A stretch of DNA of 64,000 bases from Luteibacter flocculans (GTDB lineage Bacteria > Pseudomonadota > Gammaproteobacteria > Xanthomonadales > Rhodanobacteraceae). Below, one piece after another: positions 53,607 through 61,736 of this stretch. The stretch spans positions 161,001 to 225,000 of the forward strand of contig NZ_CP063231.1 in assembly GCF_023612255.1 (NCBI RefSeq). Reading direction: 5' to 3'. Position 1 is the stretch's first letter; every line of letters starts with the position of its first letter. The translations under genes and the position numbers were made by a program. The notes beneath the pieces were generated by a model, which saw only the letters and a program-made list of their open reading frames with translations, was not told the DNA's origin and ran no database searches.

Positions 53607-55937
53607 ATGGCTCGGAAAGAGGGAGGGGCGGGACGTATGTCCCGGGTCGATCTGCGACGTCTGCTGCCCCTCGCCGGGGCGACGTTGCTGCTCGTGGCGG
53701 GCGCGTTCTGCGCGTGGCAGGCATGGCTGATCGCCGACGAGGGCAGCGCGGCCGAGCGTACGCGTGAAGCCCAGCGCCAGGCGGTACGCGAGCTGAGCGA
53801 CCTCGTGGCGACGAAGCGCCAGGGCCTGCATCGGGTGCTCGGCGACGCCGGCATGGCGGCCGGCATCGAGGACCGCACGGCCGCCGCGGAACGCCTGCGC
53901 GCGGCCCTGCCCGGCGCGCGCAACGTGGAGGTCTACAGCGGCGGGCTCGATGAAGTGGTGCGCGCCAACTACCGGGACTTCGGCTATGCGAAGGCTGCGC
54001 AGTTGATGGCGGCACTGGGCTCGGAAGGTTCCCCGCCCGCGTCCACGTCGCTGCACGGCGGCGAGCGTCGGTTGACCATCGTCGAGCCGGTGAACGTCGA
54101 TGGCTCGGTGCACGACTGGATCTGGGTCGAGTATCCCTTTGACGAGGTTGCCGCTCGTTTCGACGGCCTCTCTCCCGGCGCGGGTCGTATCGAGCTGCGT
54201 CAGGGCGACGGTCGCGACAGCCTGTCACTGCTTTCGAAGGGATCGCGGTCGGCCGACCTGGAGCCCGAAGGCCAGCGCGTGACGGGCACCACGTTGTTCG
54301 TCTTCGCGGCGATGCCGCAGGCTTTCATCGTCATTCCCCATTCGGAGGTGTTGGCTGTACTGCTGACGCTCGTCGGTCTTGGCGGCGGCGCGCTCTTGCT
54401 TTGGGCGTCGCAACGGCGCACGGCGGTCGAGCCGGAGGCCGTGCCCGACGAAGACGTGCTGCTGGCAGACGTCGTTCGCGCACCCAAGCTTCCACCCCCG
54501 CCGGCCGCACTTGCCCCGCCACCGCCCACGCCCGCGCCGCGTGCGCCGACCGCCGTGGATCGGGCGATCTTCCGTGCTTACGACATCCGCGGCGTGGTGG
54601 GGACAGCGCTCACGGCCGACGTGGCCCATCGCATCGGCCAGGCGGTGGGTGCGTGCATGCTCGAGCGCGACCTTCGCGAGATCGTGGTCGGCCGCGACGG
54701 GCGGTTGTCAGGTCCCGAACTCGCGAATGCGTTGTCCGACGGCCTGCGTGCGGCGGGCATCGACGTGATCGACCTCGGCATGGTGCCGACGCCGCTGGTC
54801 TACTTCGCGGCGTATCACTTTGGTACGGGATGCGGCGTTGCGGTCACCGGTAGCCACAATCCGTCGGACCATAACGGCTTCAAGATCGTCATCGGTGGCG
54901 AGACCCTCGCGGAGGAGGCCATCGCCGATCTCTATCGGCGCATCGCCGGAGATCGGTTGCCCTCCGACGGCGGCGGCACGTGGCGCGAGCAGTCGATCGT
55001 GGACGCCTACGTGTCGCGCGTGGCCGGCGACGTCGCTGCGGAGCGCCGCCTGAAGGTGGTGGTCGACGCTGGCAACGGCGCTGCGGGTGCTGTCGCGCCA
55101 CGCGTGCTGGAGGACATCGGTTGCGAGGTGATCCCTCTCTACTGCGATGTGGACGGTCATTTTCCCAATCACCACCCGGACCCGTCCGATCCACGCAACC
55201 TTGCGGACCTCATCGCGGCGGTGCACACGATCGGCGCGGACATCGGCGTGGCATTCGACGGCGATGGCGACCGGCTCGGTGTCGTGACCCAGGCCGGCGA
55301 GATCATCTACCCCGACCGCCTGCTGATGCTGTTCGCCCAGGACGTGCTGGCGCGCAATCCGGGCGCTACGGTGATCTACGACGTGAAGTGCACCGGCCAT
55401 CTACGCCCGGTGATCCAGCAAGCGGCGGGCGTGCCCTTGATGTGGCGTACCGGGCATTCGCTGATCAAGGCGAAGATGCGCGAGACCGGCGCGGCGCTGG
55501 CGGGTGAAATGAGCGGCCACTTCTTCTTTGCCGACAACAACCGCTGGTATGGCTTCGACGACGGTATCTACGCCGCCGCTCGACTGCTCGAAATCGTGGC
55601 GGGCGACCTGGAAGAACGCTCCGTCACCGAGTTGTTCGACAGCCTGCCCAAGAGCGTGTCCACCCCGGAGCTTCGCCTACCCATGGCCGAAGGCGACCAC
55701 CTGCGCTTCATGGACGCATTCCGCGCCTCGGCCACGTTCGAGGATGCGCGGGTGACGACGATCGACGGCATCCGCGCGGATTGGCCGGACGGATGGGGTC
55801 TCGTGCGGGCGTCGAATACGTCGCCTGCGCTGATCTTCCGTTTCGATGCCGACAACGGGCGCTCGCTCGAGCGGGTCAAGCAGACGTTCCGCGAACGCCT
55901 GCTGGCCGTGGACAGCCACCTGGTGCTGCCCTTCTAG
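53607..55937 (+). CDS. Membrane-anchored phosphomannomutase/phosphoglucomutase
   Basis: A 776-residue fusion. Residues 21-43 form a transmembrane helix, then about 200 residues are predicted periplasmic, a second helix lies at about 247-267, and after a Pro/Ala-rich linker (about 293-315) the PMM/PGM enzyme covers about 320-776 in the cytoplasm. Catalytic features: phosphoserine TGSHNPSDHNG (Ser416), metal loop DGDGDR (551-556), sugar loop GEMSGH (633-638), and phosphate loop RASNTSPAL. It should interconvert mannose or glucose 6- and 1-phosphates for exopolysaccharide and LPS. The N-terminal part looks like a sensor. Follows dut by 24 bases. Confidence 0.93.
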   Translation: MARKEGGAGRMSRVDLRRLLPLAGATLLLVAGAFCAWQAWLIADEGSAAERTREAQRQAVRELSDLVATKRQGLHRVLGDAGMAAGIEDRTAAAERLRAALPGARNVEVYSGGLDEVVRANYRDFGYAKAAQLMAALGSEGSPPASTSLHGGERRLTIVEPVNVDGSVHDWIWVEYPFDEVAARFDGLSPGAGRIELRQGDGRDSLSLLSKGSRSADLEPEGQRVTGTTLFVFAAMPQAFIVIPHSEVLAVLLTLVGLGGGALLLWASQRRTAVEPEAVPDEDVLLADVVRAPKLPPPPAALAPPPPTPAPRAPTAVDRAIFRAYDIRGVVGTALTADVAHRIGQAVGACMLERDLREIVVGRDGRLSGPELANALSDGLRAAGIDVIDLGMVPTPLVYFAAYHFGTGCGVAVTGSHNPSDHNGFKIVIGGETLAEEAIADLYRRIAGDRLPSDGGGTWREQSIVDAYVSRVAGDVAAERRLKVVVDAGNGAAGAVAPRVLEDIGCEVIPLYCDVDGHFPNHHPDPSDPRNLADLIAAVHTIGADIGVAFDGDGDRLGVVTQAGEIIYPDRLLMLFAQDVLARNPGATVIYDVKCTGHLRPVIQQAAGVPLMWRTGHSLIKAKMRETGAALAGEMSGHFFFADNNRWYGFDDGIYAAARLLEIVAGDLEERSVTELFDSLPKSVSTPELRLPMAEGDHLRFMDAFRASATFEDARVTTIDGIRADWPDGWGLVRASNTSPALIFRFDADNGRSLERVKQTFRERLLAVDSHLVLPF

Positions 55938-55945
55938 GGCAGCAC

Positions 55946-56593
55946 TCAGTTCCCCGGGTTCGCCGCGGCCGCCTTGAGTTCGCGGTAGTGGCGCAGTTGC
56001 GCGTCCGTGTTGGCCCGCGCGGCTTCCTTGGCCGCCTGCTGGCGCTGTAGCGTCGCGCGCAGGGAGGCCACCGTATTGCGCTGCTCCGCGATGCGATCGT
56101 TGAGGTACTTGGGCACCGGCTGCTTGGCGCGTTCCATGTCGCCCGCGCGAGTGAGCAGATCCGCCAGGGCCTTCTCCTGGCCTTGCAGGTTCAGCCGCGT
56201 GGTTCGCGCCGCCTGCTCGAAGTTGTCCAGTTCCGCGTTCTTGGCGGCGGCGAAGGAGGCTTCATCGGGGTAGGCGTTCAACATCTGCGCGTCCTCGCGC
56301 TGACGCTGCTGCCGTGCCTGTTCCTCTGCCGCGCGCTGGTCGGCCAGCGCCTTGGCGGCTGCGCGTTCTTCGGGCGTCAGCTGGCGGTCCACATGGCGCA
56401 CCACGACTCCCGCCGGATTGACGACGTCGTAGCCCACCTTCATCGCGTCGGACGTGAGGCTATCGCTGAAATAGGACTGCCCGGAGGCGTCCTTCCAGCG
56501 GTAACGGTAGCCATTGCTGTTGGTGTTCTGGGCCAGCGCGGTCGTGCCTATGCACAAGGCCGCCCCCGCCAGGATCAATCGCGCTGCTCGCAT
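55946..56593 (-). CDS. DUF4124-domain periplasmic protein
   Basis: A 215-residue exported protein. Signal peptide MRAARLILAGAALCIGTTALAQ; the DUF4124 domain follows (NGYRYRWKDASGQSYFSDSLT, a beta-hairpin with conserved W and Y). The remainder is a long alpha-helical coiled-coil-like stretch (about residues 75-215, rich in Ala, Gln, Arg, Glu), ending REL-KAAAANPGN. Function unknown. The start has AGGAGGGG a few bases upstream. It is convergent with the phosphomannomutase gene, eight bases apart. Confidence 0.8.
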   Translation of the reverse strand: MRAARLILAGAALCIGTTALAQNTNSNGYRYRWKDASGQSYFSDSLTSDAMKVGYDVVNPAGVVVRHVDRQLTPEERAAAKALADQRAAEEQARQQRQREDAQMLNAYPDEASFAAAKNAELDNFEQAARTTRLNLQGQEKALADLLTRAGDMERAKQPVPKYLNDRIAEQRNTVASLRATLQRQQAAKEAARANTDAQLRHYRELKAAAANPGN

Positions 56594-56691
56594 GCTTTCC
56601 CCTCCTGTGGGCGGAGTATAGCCAGCGGACGAGGAACCATCGCGCATGGCCGGGAGGTTAGCCCGGCCACGTGACGCAGTCGCGGTTTCGC

Positions 56692-57339
56692 TCAGGTCGA
56701 CACGCCGTATTCCTCGCGGTAGGCGAGCAGTCGGCGGTGCTCCGCTGCCAAAGCGGGGTTTTCGCCGGCATAGGCGAGCACGTCGGCCAGGCTCGCGATC
56801 GCGATGACGGGAATGCCGAACTGCGCCGACACCTCCTGCGCAGCCGACAACTCGCCCTGGCCGCGCTCCTGTCGGTCCAGTGCAATCAGCACGCCCGCCG
56901 GCTCGGCGCCCTGCGCCCGGATGAGTTCGAGCGATTCGCGCACGGCCGTGCCGGCGGTCATCACGTCGTCCACGATCAGCACGCGGCCGCGCAACGGGGC
57001 GCCGACGAGGGTGCCGCCCTCGCCATGGCTTTTCGCTTCCTTGCGGTTATAGGCCCAGGGCACGTCGCGGCCCTGCGTATCGGCGAGCGCGATGGCGGTG
57101 GCCGCGGCGAGGGCGATGCCCTTGTAGGCCGGGCCGAACAGCATGTCGAACGGCACGCCGGAGCGCGTGGCGGCTTCGGCATAGGCGCGCCCGAGTCGGC
57201 CCAGGGCCGCACCGGAGTCGATCCGGCCCATGTTGAAGAAGTAAGGACTGCTGCGGCCGGACTTCAGCGTGAATTCGCCGAAGCGGAGAACGTCGCGGGC
57301 GAGGGTGAGTTCAATGAATTCGCGCTGGTAATCGTGCAC
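56692..57339 (-). CDS. pyrE: Orotate phosphoribosyltransferase PyrE
   Basis: A 215-residue enzyme joining orotate to PRPP to give orotidine monophosphate in pyrimidine synthesis. The PRPP-binding motif is [14 protein letters not shown]; the flexible loop is [17 protein letters not shown], and the N-terminal [19 protein letters not shown] is family-specific. The start at 57339 ([13 protein letters not shown]) matches known PyrE. A GNAT gene ends about 12 bases upstream on the same strand, so they may be co-transcribed. Confidence 0.96.
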   Translation of the reverse strand: MHDYQREFIELTLARDVLRFGEFTLKSGRSSPYFFNMGRIDSGAALGRLGRAYAEAATRSGVPFDMLFGPAYKGIALAAATAIALADTQGRDVPWAYNRKEAKSHGEGGTLVGAPLRGRVLIVDDVMTAGTAVRESLELIRAQGAEPAGVLIALDRQERGQGELSAAQEVSAQFGIPVIAIASLADVLAYAGENPALAAEHRRLLAYREEYGVST

Positions 57340-57351
57340 GGGCCGTCTCGT

Positions 57352-57852
57352 CTAGGGATGGGAAGAAGGCAGCGGGTACCAGAGCATGTGCTGCGGTCCC
57401 GCACTGCCGCCATGGTACAACTCGCCGCTGTCGCAGTATCCGGCGCGCTGGTACGCGCGCACCGCGGCGGCATTACGCACGTTGACCGTGAGCAGGATGC
57501 GCGTGCGATCGGGGTGGCGGCGCGCCACCTCGTCATGGATCGCGGCGAGCGCGGCCGCGCCCAGCCCCTGGCCTTGCCGGGTGGCGTCGATCAGAAAACT
57601 GCGCAGGGCCACGGCGCCCGTTGCCAACGGATGGTCGCCGAGCGCATGGGCATGGCGATCGATCCGTACGTAACCGACGGGATCGTCCCCGTGCAGCAAG
57701 GCAAACGCTTCGCTGCCCGGGCACACGGCGACGTCGGCCAGGGAATCGGCGACATGGCCGACGAAGGCGACCTGGTCGGGATGAACGGCAAGGGCTAGCA
57801 CGGCAGGACGCAGCGCGTCGTCGACCGGCAGCACGCGAATCGTGGGAGGCAT
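57352..57852 (-). CDS. GNAT family N-acetyltransferase
   Basis: A 166-residue GNAT protein. The acetyl-CoA loop is ATRQGQGLGAAALAAIHDEV (Q/R-x-x-G-x-G/A), preceded by the beta4 strand VALRSFLID, and LTVNVRNAAAVRAYQRAGYCDSG is the typical C-terminal helix and strand. The target amine is unknown. The start is the ATG of MPPTIRVLP at 57852. It lies directly upstream of pyrE, 12 bases apart, and is divergent from xth. Confidence 0.85.
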   Translation of the reverse strand: MPPTIRVLPVDDALRPAVLALAVHPDQVAFVGHVADSLADVAVCPGSEAFALLHGDDPVGYVRIDRHAHALGDHPLATGAVALRSFLIDATRQGQGLGAAALAAIHDEVARRHPDRTRILLTVNVRNAAAVRAYQRAGYCDSGELYHGGSAGPQHMLWYPLPSSHP

Positions 57853-57967
57853 GCGCCCATTGTAGAGGACGCACGGTTGAGGGGCCGCGGCGAGAGTCCG
57901 CAGCGGTCTGGGAGACATCGGCTGCGGGTTATGATGGCGGATCGTCGAACGTCATCTGCAAGGTCCC

Positions 57968-58738
57968 ATGCGCATTATTTCGCTGAATGCCAACGGCATC
58001 CGCTCCGCCGCCACCAAGGGCTTCTTCGAGTGGCTGCGCAAGCAGGACGCCGACGTCGTCTGCCTGCAGGAAACCAAGGCCCAGGAGGCGCAGCTCACCG
58101 ATCCCATGTTCCGTCCCGATGGGCATCACTGCTTCTATCACGACGCTCGCAGCAAGAAGGGCTACAGCGGTGTGGCCATCTATTCGAAGCGTGAGCCGGA
58201 CGAAGTGCGCGTGTCGCTGGGTCGGGAGGACTTCGACTGCGAGGGCCGCTACATCGAGGCCCGCTACGGCAACCTCAGCGTCGTGTCCTTCTACATCCCG
58301 TCCGGGTCGTCGGGCGACGAACGTCAGCAGTACAAGTTCCGGATCATGGAATGGCTGACGCCGATCCTGCGCGAGTGGGCGACGAGCGGCCGCGATTACG
58401 TGTTGTGTGGCGATTGGAACATCGTGCACACGAAAAACGACATCAAGAACTGGACGTCGAATCAGAAGAACTCGGGTTGCCTGCCCGAGGAACGCGCCTG
58501 GCTTGACCTCCTCTTCAAGGAGATCGGCTGGGTCGACAGTTTCCGTGCGATCAAGCCCGATGCGGTGGAGTACACCTGGTGGTCGAACCGCGGCCAGGCG
58601 CGGGCGAACAACGTCGGTTGGCGCATCGACTACCAGATCGTGACCCCAGGCCTTCGCGATCGCTTGCGCGGCTGCTCGATCTATCGCGACGAGCGTTTCT
58701 CGGACCACGCCCCGTTCACCGTGGACTACGCCGAGTGA
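57968..58738 (+). CDS. xth: Exodeoxyribonuclease III (Xth family)
   Basis: A 256-residue AP endonuclease and 3'-5' exonuclease for base-excision repair. EEP-fold motifs: MRIISLNANGIRSA, LQETKAQ (catalytic Glu), YSGVAIYSK, GDWNIVHTKNDIKNW (Asp and Asn), and C-terminal DERFSDHAPFTVDY with the Asp-His. The start at 57968 is clear. The stop overlaps the GTG start of ampG (GTGA), so the two are coupled, though they share no obvious pathway. Confidence 0.94.
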   Translation: MRIISLNANGIRSAATKGFFEWLRKQDADVVCLQETKAQEAQLTDPMFRPDGHHCFYHDARSKKGYSGVAIYSKREPDEVRVSLGREDFDCEGRYIEARYGNLSVVSFYIPSGSSGDERQQYKFRIMEWLTPILREWATSGRDYVLCGDWNIVHTKNDIKNWTSNQKNSGCLPEERAWLDLLFKEIGWVDSFRAIKPDAVEYTWWSNRGQARANNVGWRIDYQIVTPGLRDRLRGCSIYRDERFSDHAPFTVDYAE

Positions 58739-60039
58739 GCGAGCCGACAGGCGCGGTTCGCTACAAGGGCTTGCGCGGCGTTGTGGCGGCGTTCGCCCAG
58801 CCTGGCGCCGTCATCATGCTGTTCTTCGGCCTGGCCTCGGGCCTGCCGTTCCTGCTGGTGGGCAACACGCTCTCGGCATGGCTTCGGGAGTCCGGCGTGG
58901 ACTACGGGGCGATCGGCATCGCCAGCTACGTGACCTTTGCCTATAACTTCAAGTTTCTCTGGTCGCCCGCCGTCGATCGGTTCAAGTTGCCGCTATTCGG
59001 TCGGCTTGGCCTGCGTCGGGGTTGGATGATGTTCGCCCTGGTGCTGCTGGCGGCCGGCCTGCTCGGCATGGCCGCCATGCCGCCGACAGCCTCACTGCTG
59101 CGCTTCATGGCGATGACGCTGGTGGCCGCACTGGCCGGTGCCACCATCGACATCGTGGTAGACGCTTACCGCGTGGAGATCGCGCCGCAGGAAGCGCAGG
59201 GTGCGCTGGCCGCGACCTATACGCTGGGTTACCGCCTCGGGTTGATCGCCGGTGGCGCAGGCATCCTCCTCCTCGCCGACGCGCTGGGCTGGCAGGCAGG
59301 CTATCTCGCCATCTGCGGGTTGCTCATCATTCCCATCGTTGCCGTGCTGGTCGCCCGCGAGCCCGAGCACCGCGTGCGCGAGCGCGTGCCGCTTCGGGTT
59401 GCCGTGCAGGAAGGCTTCGTCGAGCCCTTCCGCGACTTTCTTTCGCGCTATGGCCTTGGCCTTGCGCTGGGGCTGCTGCTGTTCGTGGCGCTGTTCCGTC
59501 TGCCCGACCAGATGCTTGGCGTGATGGCGTATCCGTTCTATCAGGATGCCGGGTTCAGCAAGACCCAGATCGCCGAGGTGTCGAAGGTCTATGGCGTCAT
59601 CATCGGCATCGCTGGGGCGCTGCTCGGTGGCTGGGCCGTGACACGCTTCGAGATGCGCCGTTTGCTGGCGATCTCGGCGGTCGGCGTCGCGCTGTCGAAC
59701 ATGCTTTACCTGATCATGGCGAACCACCCCGGTCAGACCTGGGCATTCGTTGCCACGCTGTCCGGCGACAACTTCGCCCAGGGGTTCGCGGGTCCGGTTC
59801 TTGTCGCCTTCATGTCAGGTCTGGTCAACCGCAGCTTTACGGCCACGCAGTACGCCTTGCTGAGCGCGCTGGCAAACCTGCCCGGCAAGTTGCTCGGCGG
59901 GTTCTCCGGCTTTCTCGTCAAGAGCGACGGGTACCCCTCGCTGTTCGTTGTCAGCACGATATCCATCGTGCCGACGCTGATCGTGCTGGCAGTGCTGTGG
60001 CGACGGATGCCGGTGCCGGCACATAGCCGGACGGACTAA
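58735..60039 (+). CDS. ampG: AmpG-type muropeptide MFS permease
   Basis: A 434-residue inner-membrane transporter, about 12-14 hydrophobic segments. Signature segments are FFGLASGLPFLLVGNTLSAWLRESG near the N-terminus, YNFKFLWSPAVDRF, ATIDIVVDAYRVEI and QYALLSALANLPGKLLGGFSG. AmpG imports GlcNAc-anhydromuropeptides for cell-wall recycling. Start is GTG at 58735, overlapping the xth stop. Nearby anmK and the M23 peptidase (60.6-63.2 kb) fit the pathway. The upstream extension of the frame is inside xth. Confidence 0.9.
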   Translation: MSEPTGAVRYKGLRGVVAAFAQPGAVIMLFFGLASGLPFLLVGNTLSAWLRESGVDYGAIGIASYVTFAYNFKFLWSPAVDRFKLPLFGRLGLRRGWMMFALVLLAAGLLGMAAMPPTASLLRFMAMTLVAALAGATIDIVVDAYRVEIAPQEAQGALAATYTLGYRLGLIAGGAGILLLADALGWQAGYLAICGLLIIPIVAVLVAREPEHRVRERVPLRVAVQEGFVEPFRDFLSRYGLGLALGLLLFVALFRLPDQMLGVMAYPFYQDAGFSKTQIAEVSKVYGVIIGIAGALLGGWAVTRFEMRRLLAISAVGVALSNMLYLIMANHPGQTWAFVATLSGDNFAQGFAGPVLVAFMSGLVNRSFTATQYALLSALANLPGKLLGGFSGFLVKSDGYPSLFVVSTISIVPTLIVLAVLWRRMPVPAHSRTD

Positions 60040-60127
60040 TGACCTCGGCCGGACGGACGAGCTTCGTCGCTTGCCAAAACTGTGTAAGATCGCCGCCACA
60101 GGGGGCATGCGCGAGGAGGTTACGCAC

Positions 60128-60436
60128 GTGCCGGATATAGTGGTGAGACATATCGACGAGCAGATGGCGGAGCGCATCAAGACGCTTGCGCGCGAACGCC
60201 GCTGGTCGATCAACGAGGTGATCCTGCACGCGTTGCGCTACGGGCTCGGCTTGAGCCCGGGTGACGTGTTCAACGAGCTTTTGCTCGAACCAGGCGATAT
60301 CGCGCGCCTCACCGGCGCATGGGATGCGGAAGAGCAGGCCGCGTTTCAGGATGCGCTGTCCGCCCTGGCGCAGGCCTCGCCTTCTGCGCTGGCCGATGTC
60401 GTCCCGCGCCCTGCGAAGACTTCCGAGACTTTCTGA
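60128..60436 (+). CDS. Small ribbon-helix-helix-like DNA-binding protein
   Basis: A 102-residue protein. The N-terminal segment PDIVVRHIDEQMAERIKTLARERRWSINEVILHALRYGLGL has a beta-strand followed by two helices, the ribbon-helix-helix (Arc/FitA-like) pattern, and the rest is acidic and helical. I would call it a small transcription regulator; no toxin partner is adjacent. The start is GTG at 60128: AGGAGGT is 7-8 bases upstream, a textbook ribosome binding site, while an upstream ATG at 60107 has none. It lies between ampG and the REP pair. Confidence 0.6.
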   Translation: MPDIVVRHIDEQMAERIKTLARERRWSINEVILHALRYGLGLSPGDVFNELLLEPGDIARLTGAWDAEEQAAFQDALSALAQASPSALADVVPRPAKTSETF

Positions 60437-60466
60437 TCGTTGTGGAAGCCGCGTTTGGTGACCTCC

Positions 60467-60592
60467 TGTGGGAGCCGCCTGTGGGAGCCGCTATAGCGGC
60501 GAGGGTAACCTCGCGGCTACACCGCTTCGCCAGGACTCGACCTTGCGGCTACACCGCTTCGTTGGCTTCTCGCCGCCATGGCGGCTCCCACA
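60467..60592. repeat. Inverted pair of REP elements
   Basis: GTGGGAGCCGCTATAGCGGCGAG at about 60481-60503 is in forward orientation (preceded by a truncated copy at 60467-60480) and the complement of GTGGGAGCCGCCATGGCGGCGAG is at about 60567-60591. The core palindrome differs (GCTATAGC versus GCCATGGC) but the GTGGGAGCC head is shared with the 47.5-48.1 kb array. It lies between the small regulator and the convergent anmK gene. Confidence 0.75.
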
Positions 60593-60614
60593 AGGATGGC
60601 GGTTCTACCGGCGC

Positions 60615-61733
60615 TCACGGCGCTGCGTAGAGGGCGCCAAGCAACCGCAGGCCACGGGCACCAGTCACCGCGGGTAGATTCCCAGGCTCACCGCGCAGGC
60701 GGCGGTACGCGAGCCACGCGAATGCCATGGCCTCCATGGCGTCGGGATCGATGCCGAAGGCCGAGCTGGTGTGCAGCGGCCGGCCTTCCAGTCGACTGGC
60801 GATCGCCTGCATCAATGCGGTGTTATGCACCCCGCCACCGCAGGCGACGACATCGATGGCGTCACCTGCATGAAGTGCAATGGCGTCGGCCACCGAGTGA
60901 GCGCTGACGGCCAGTAGCGTCGCCTGCACGTCTTCCGGCGAAAGCTCGGCCACGCGCGAATGCATGTCGAGCCATGCCAGGTGGAAATGCTCGCGCCCGG
61001 TGCTCTTCGGCGGCGGCAGTGCGAAATAGGCGTCGTCCAGGAGCTCGGCAAGCAACGCGTCGTCGATACGGCCGGATGCCGCGAAGTGGCCGTCGCGGTC
61101 GAAGGCTTCGCCGCGATGGCGCAGGCACCAGGCATCCATGAGGCCATTGGCCGGGCCTGTATCGAAGCCGGTGATCGCACCCGACGCGTCCAGACGCGTG
61201 ACGTTGGCGATGCCACCCAGGTTCAAGACCACGCGGGCGCCATGCTCCGGGCGGAGCACGGTGGCGTGGAAGGCCGGTACGAGAGGAGCGCCTTGTCCGC
61301 CCGCCGCGACGTCGGCGCGACGGAAGTCGGCGACCGTGGCGATGCCCGTGCATTCCGCGATGACGGAGGGATCGCCCACTTGCAGGGTGAAAGGGTAGTC
61401 GCCGCTAGGGCGATGGCGGATCGTTTGTCCGTGCGAGCCGATGGCGATCACGTCGCGCGAAGACACGCCAGCTGACGCGAGCAGTGCGCTGGCCGCATTC
61501 GCAAAGGCGCGACCGATGGCGACGTCCAGTCGACCGTAGGCGTCGAGGTCGAGGCGGATCTCGTCCTGCGCCACGGCCAGGACCTGGCGACGGAGGTGAT
61601 CGTCCCAAGGATGCGTCGCGGCCGCGCGCAGCGCGGGGCGGCCGTTGTCGAAGTGGACCAGCGCAGCGTCGATGCCGTCTGCGCTGGTGCCCGAAATAAG
61701 GCCGAGGTAGAGGCCGTCCATGCCCTGGGTCAT
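60615..61733 (-). CDS. anmK: Anhydro-N-acetylmuramic acid kinase AnmK
   Basis: A 372-residue kinase that phosphorylates 1,6-anhydro-N-acetylmuramic acid to MurNAc-6-P during peptidoglycan recycling. The ATP-binding start YLGLISGTSADGIDAALV, the segment IGSHGQTIRHRP, NLGGIANVT, DTGPANGLMDAW and VVACGGGVHN (catalytic region) are the family hallmarks. It is three bases after the M23 gene and so is probably its operon partner. AmpG upstream supplies the substrate to the cytoplasm. Confidence 0.95.
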   Translation of the reverse strand: MTQGMDGLYLGLISGTSADGIDAALVHFDNGRPALRAAATHPWDDHLRRQVLAVAQDEIRLDLDAYGRLDVAIGRAFANAASALLASAGVSSRDVIAIGSHGQTIRHRPSGDYPFTLQVGDPSVIAECTGIATVADFRRADVAAGGQGAPLVPAFHATVLRPEHGARVVLNLGGIANVTRLDASGAITGFDTGPANGLMDAWCLRHRGEAFDRDGHFAASGRIDDALLAELLDDAYFALPPPKSTGREHFHLAWLDMHSRVAELSPEDVQATLLAVSAHSVADAIALHAGDAIDVVACGGGVHNTALMQAIASRLEGRPLHTSSAFGIDPDAMEAMAFAWLAYRRLRGEPGNLPAVTGARGLRLLGALYAAP

Positions 61734-61736
61734 GGG

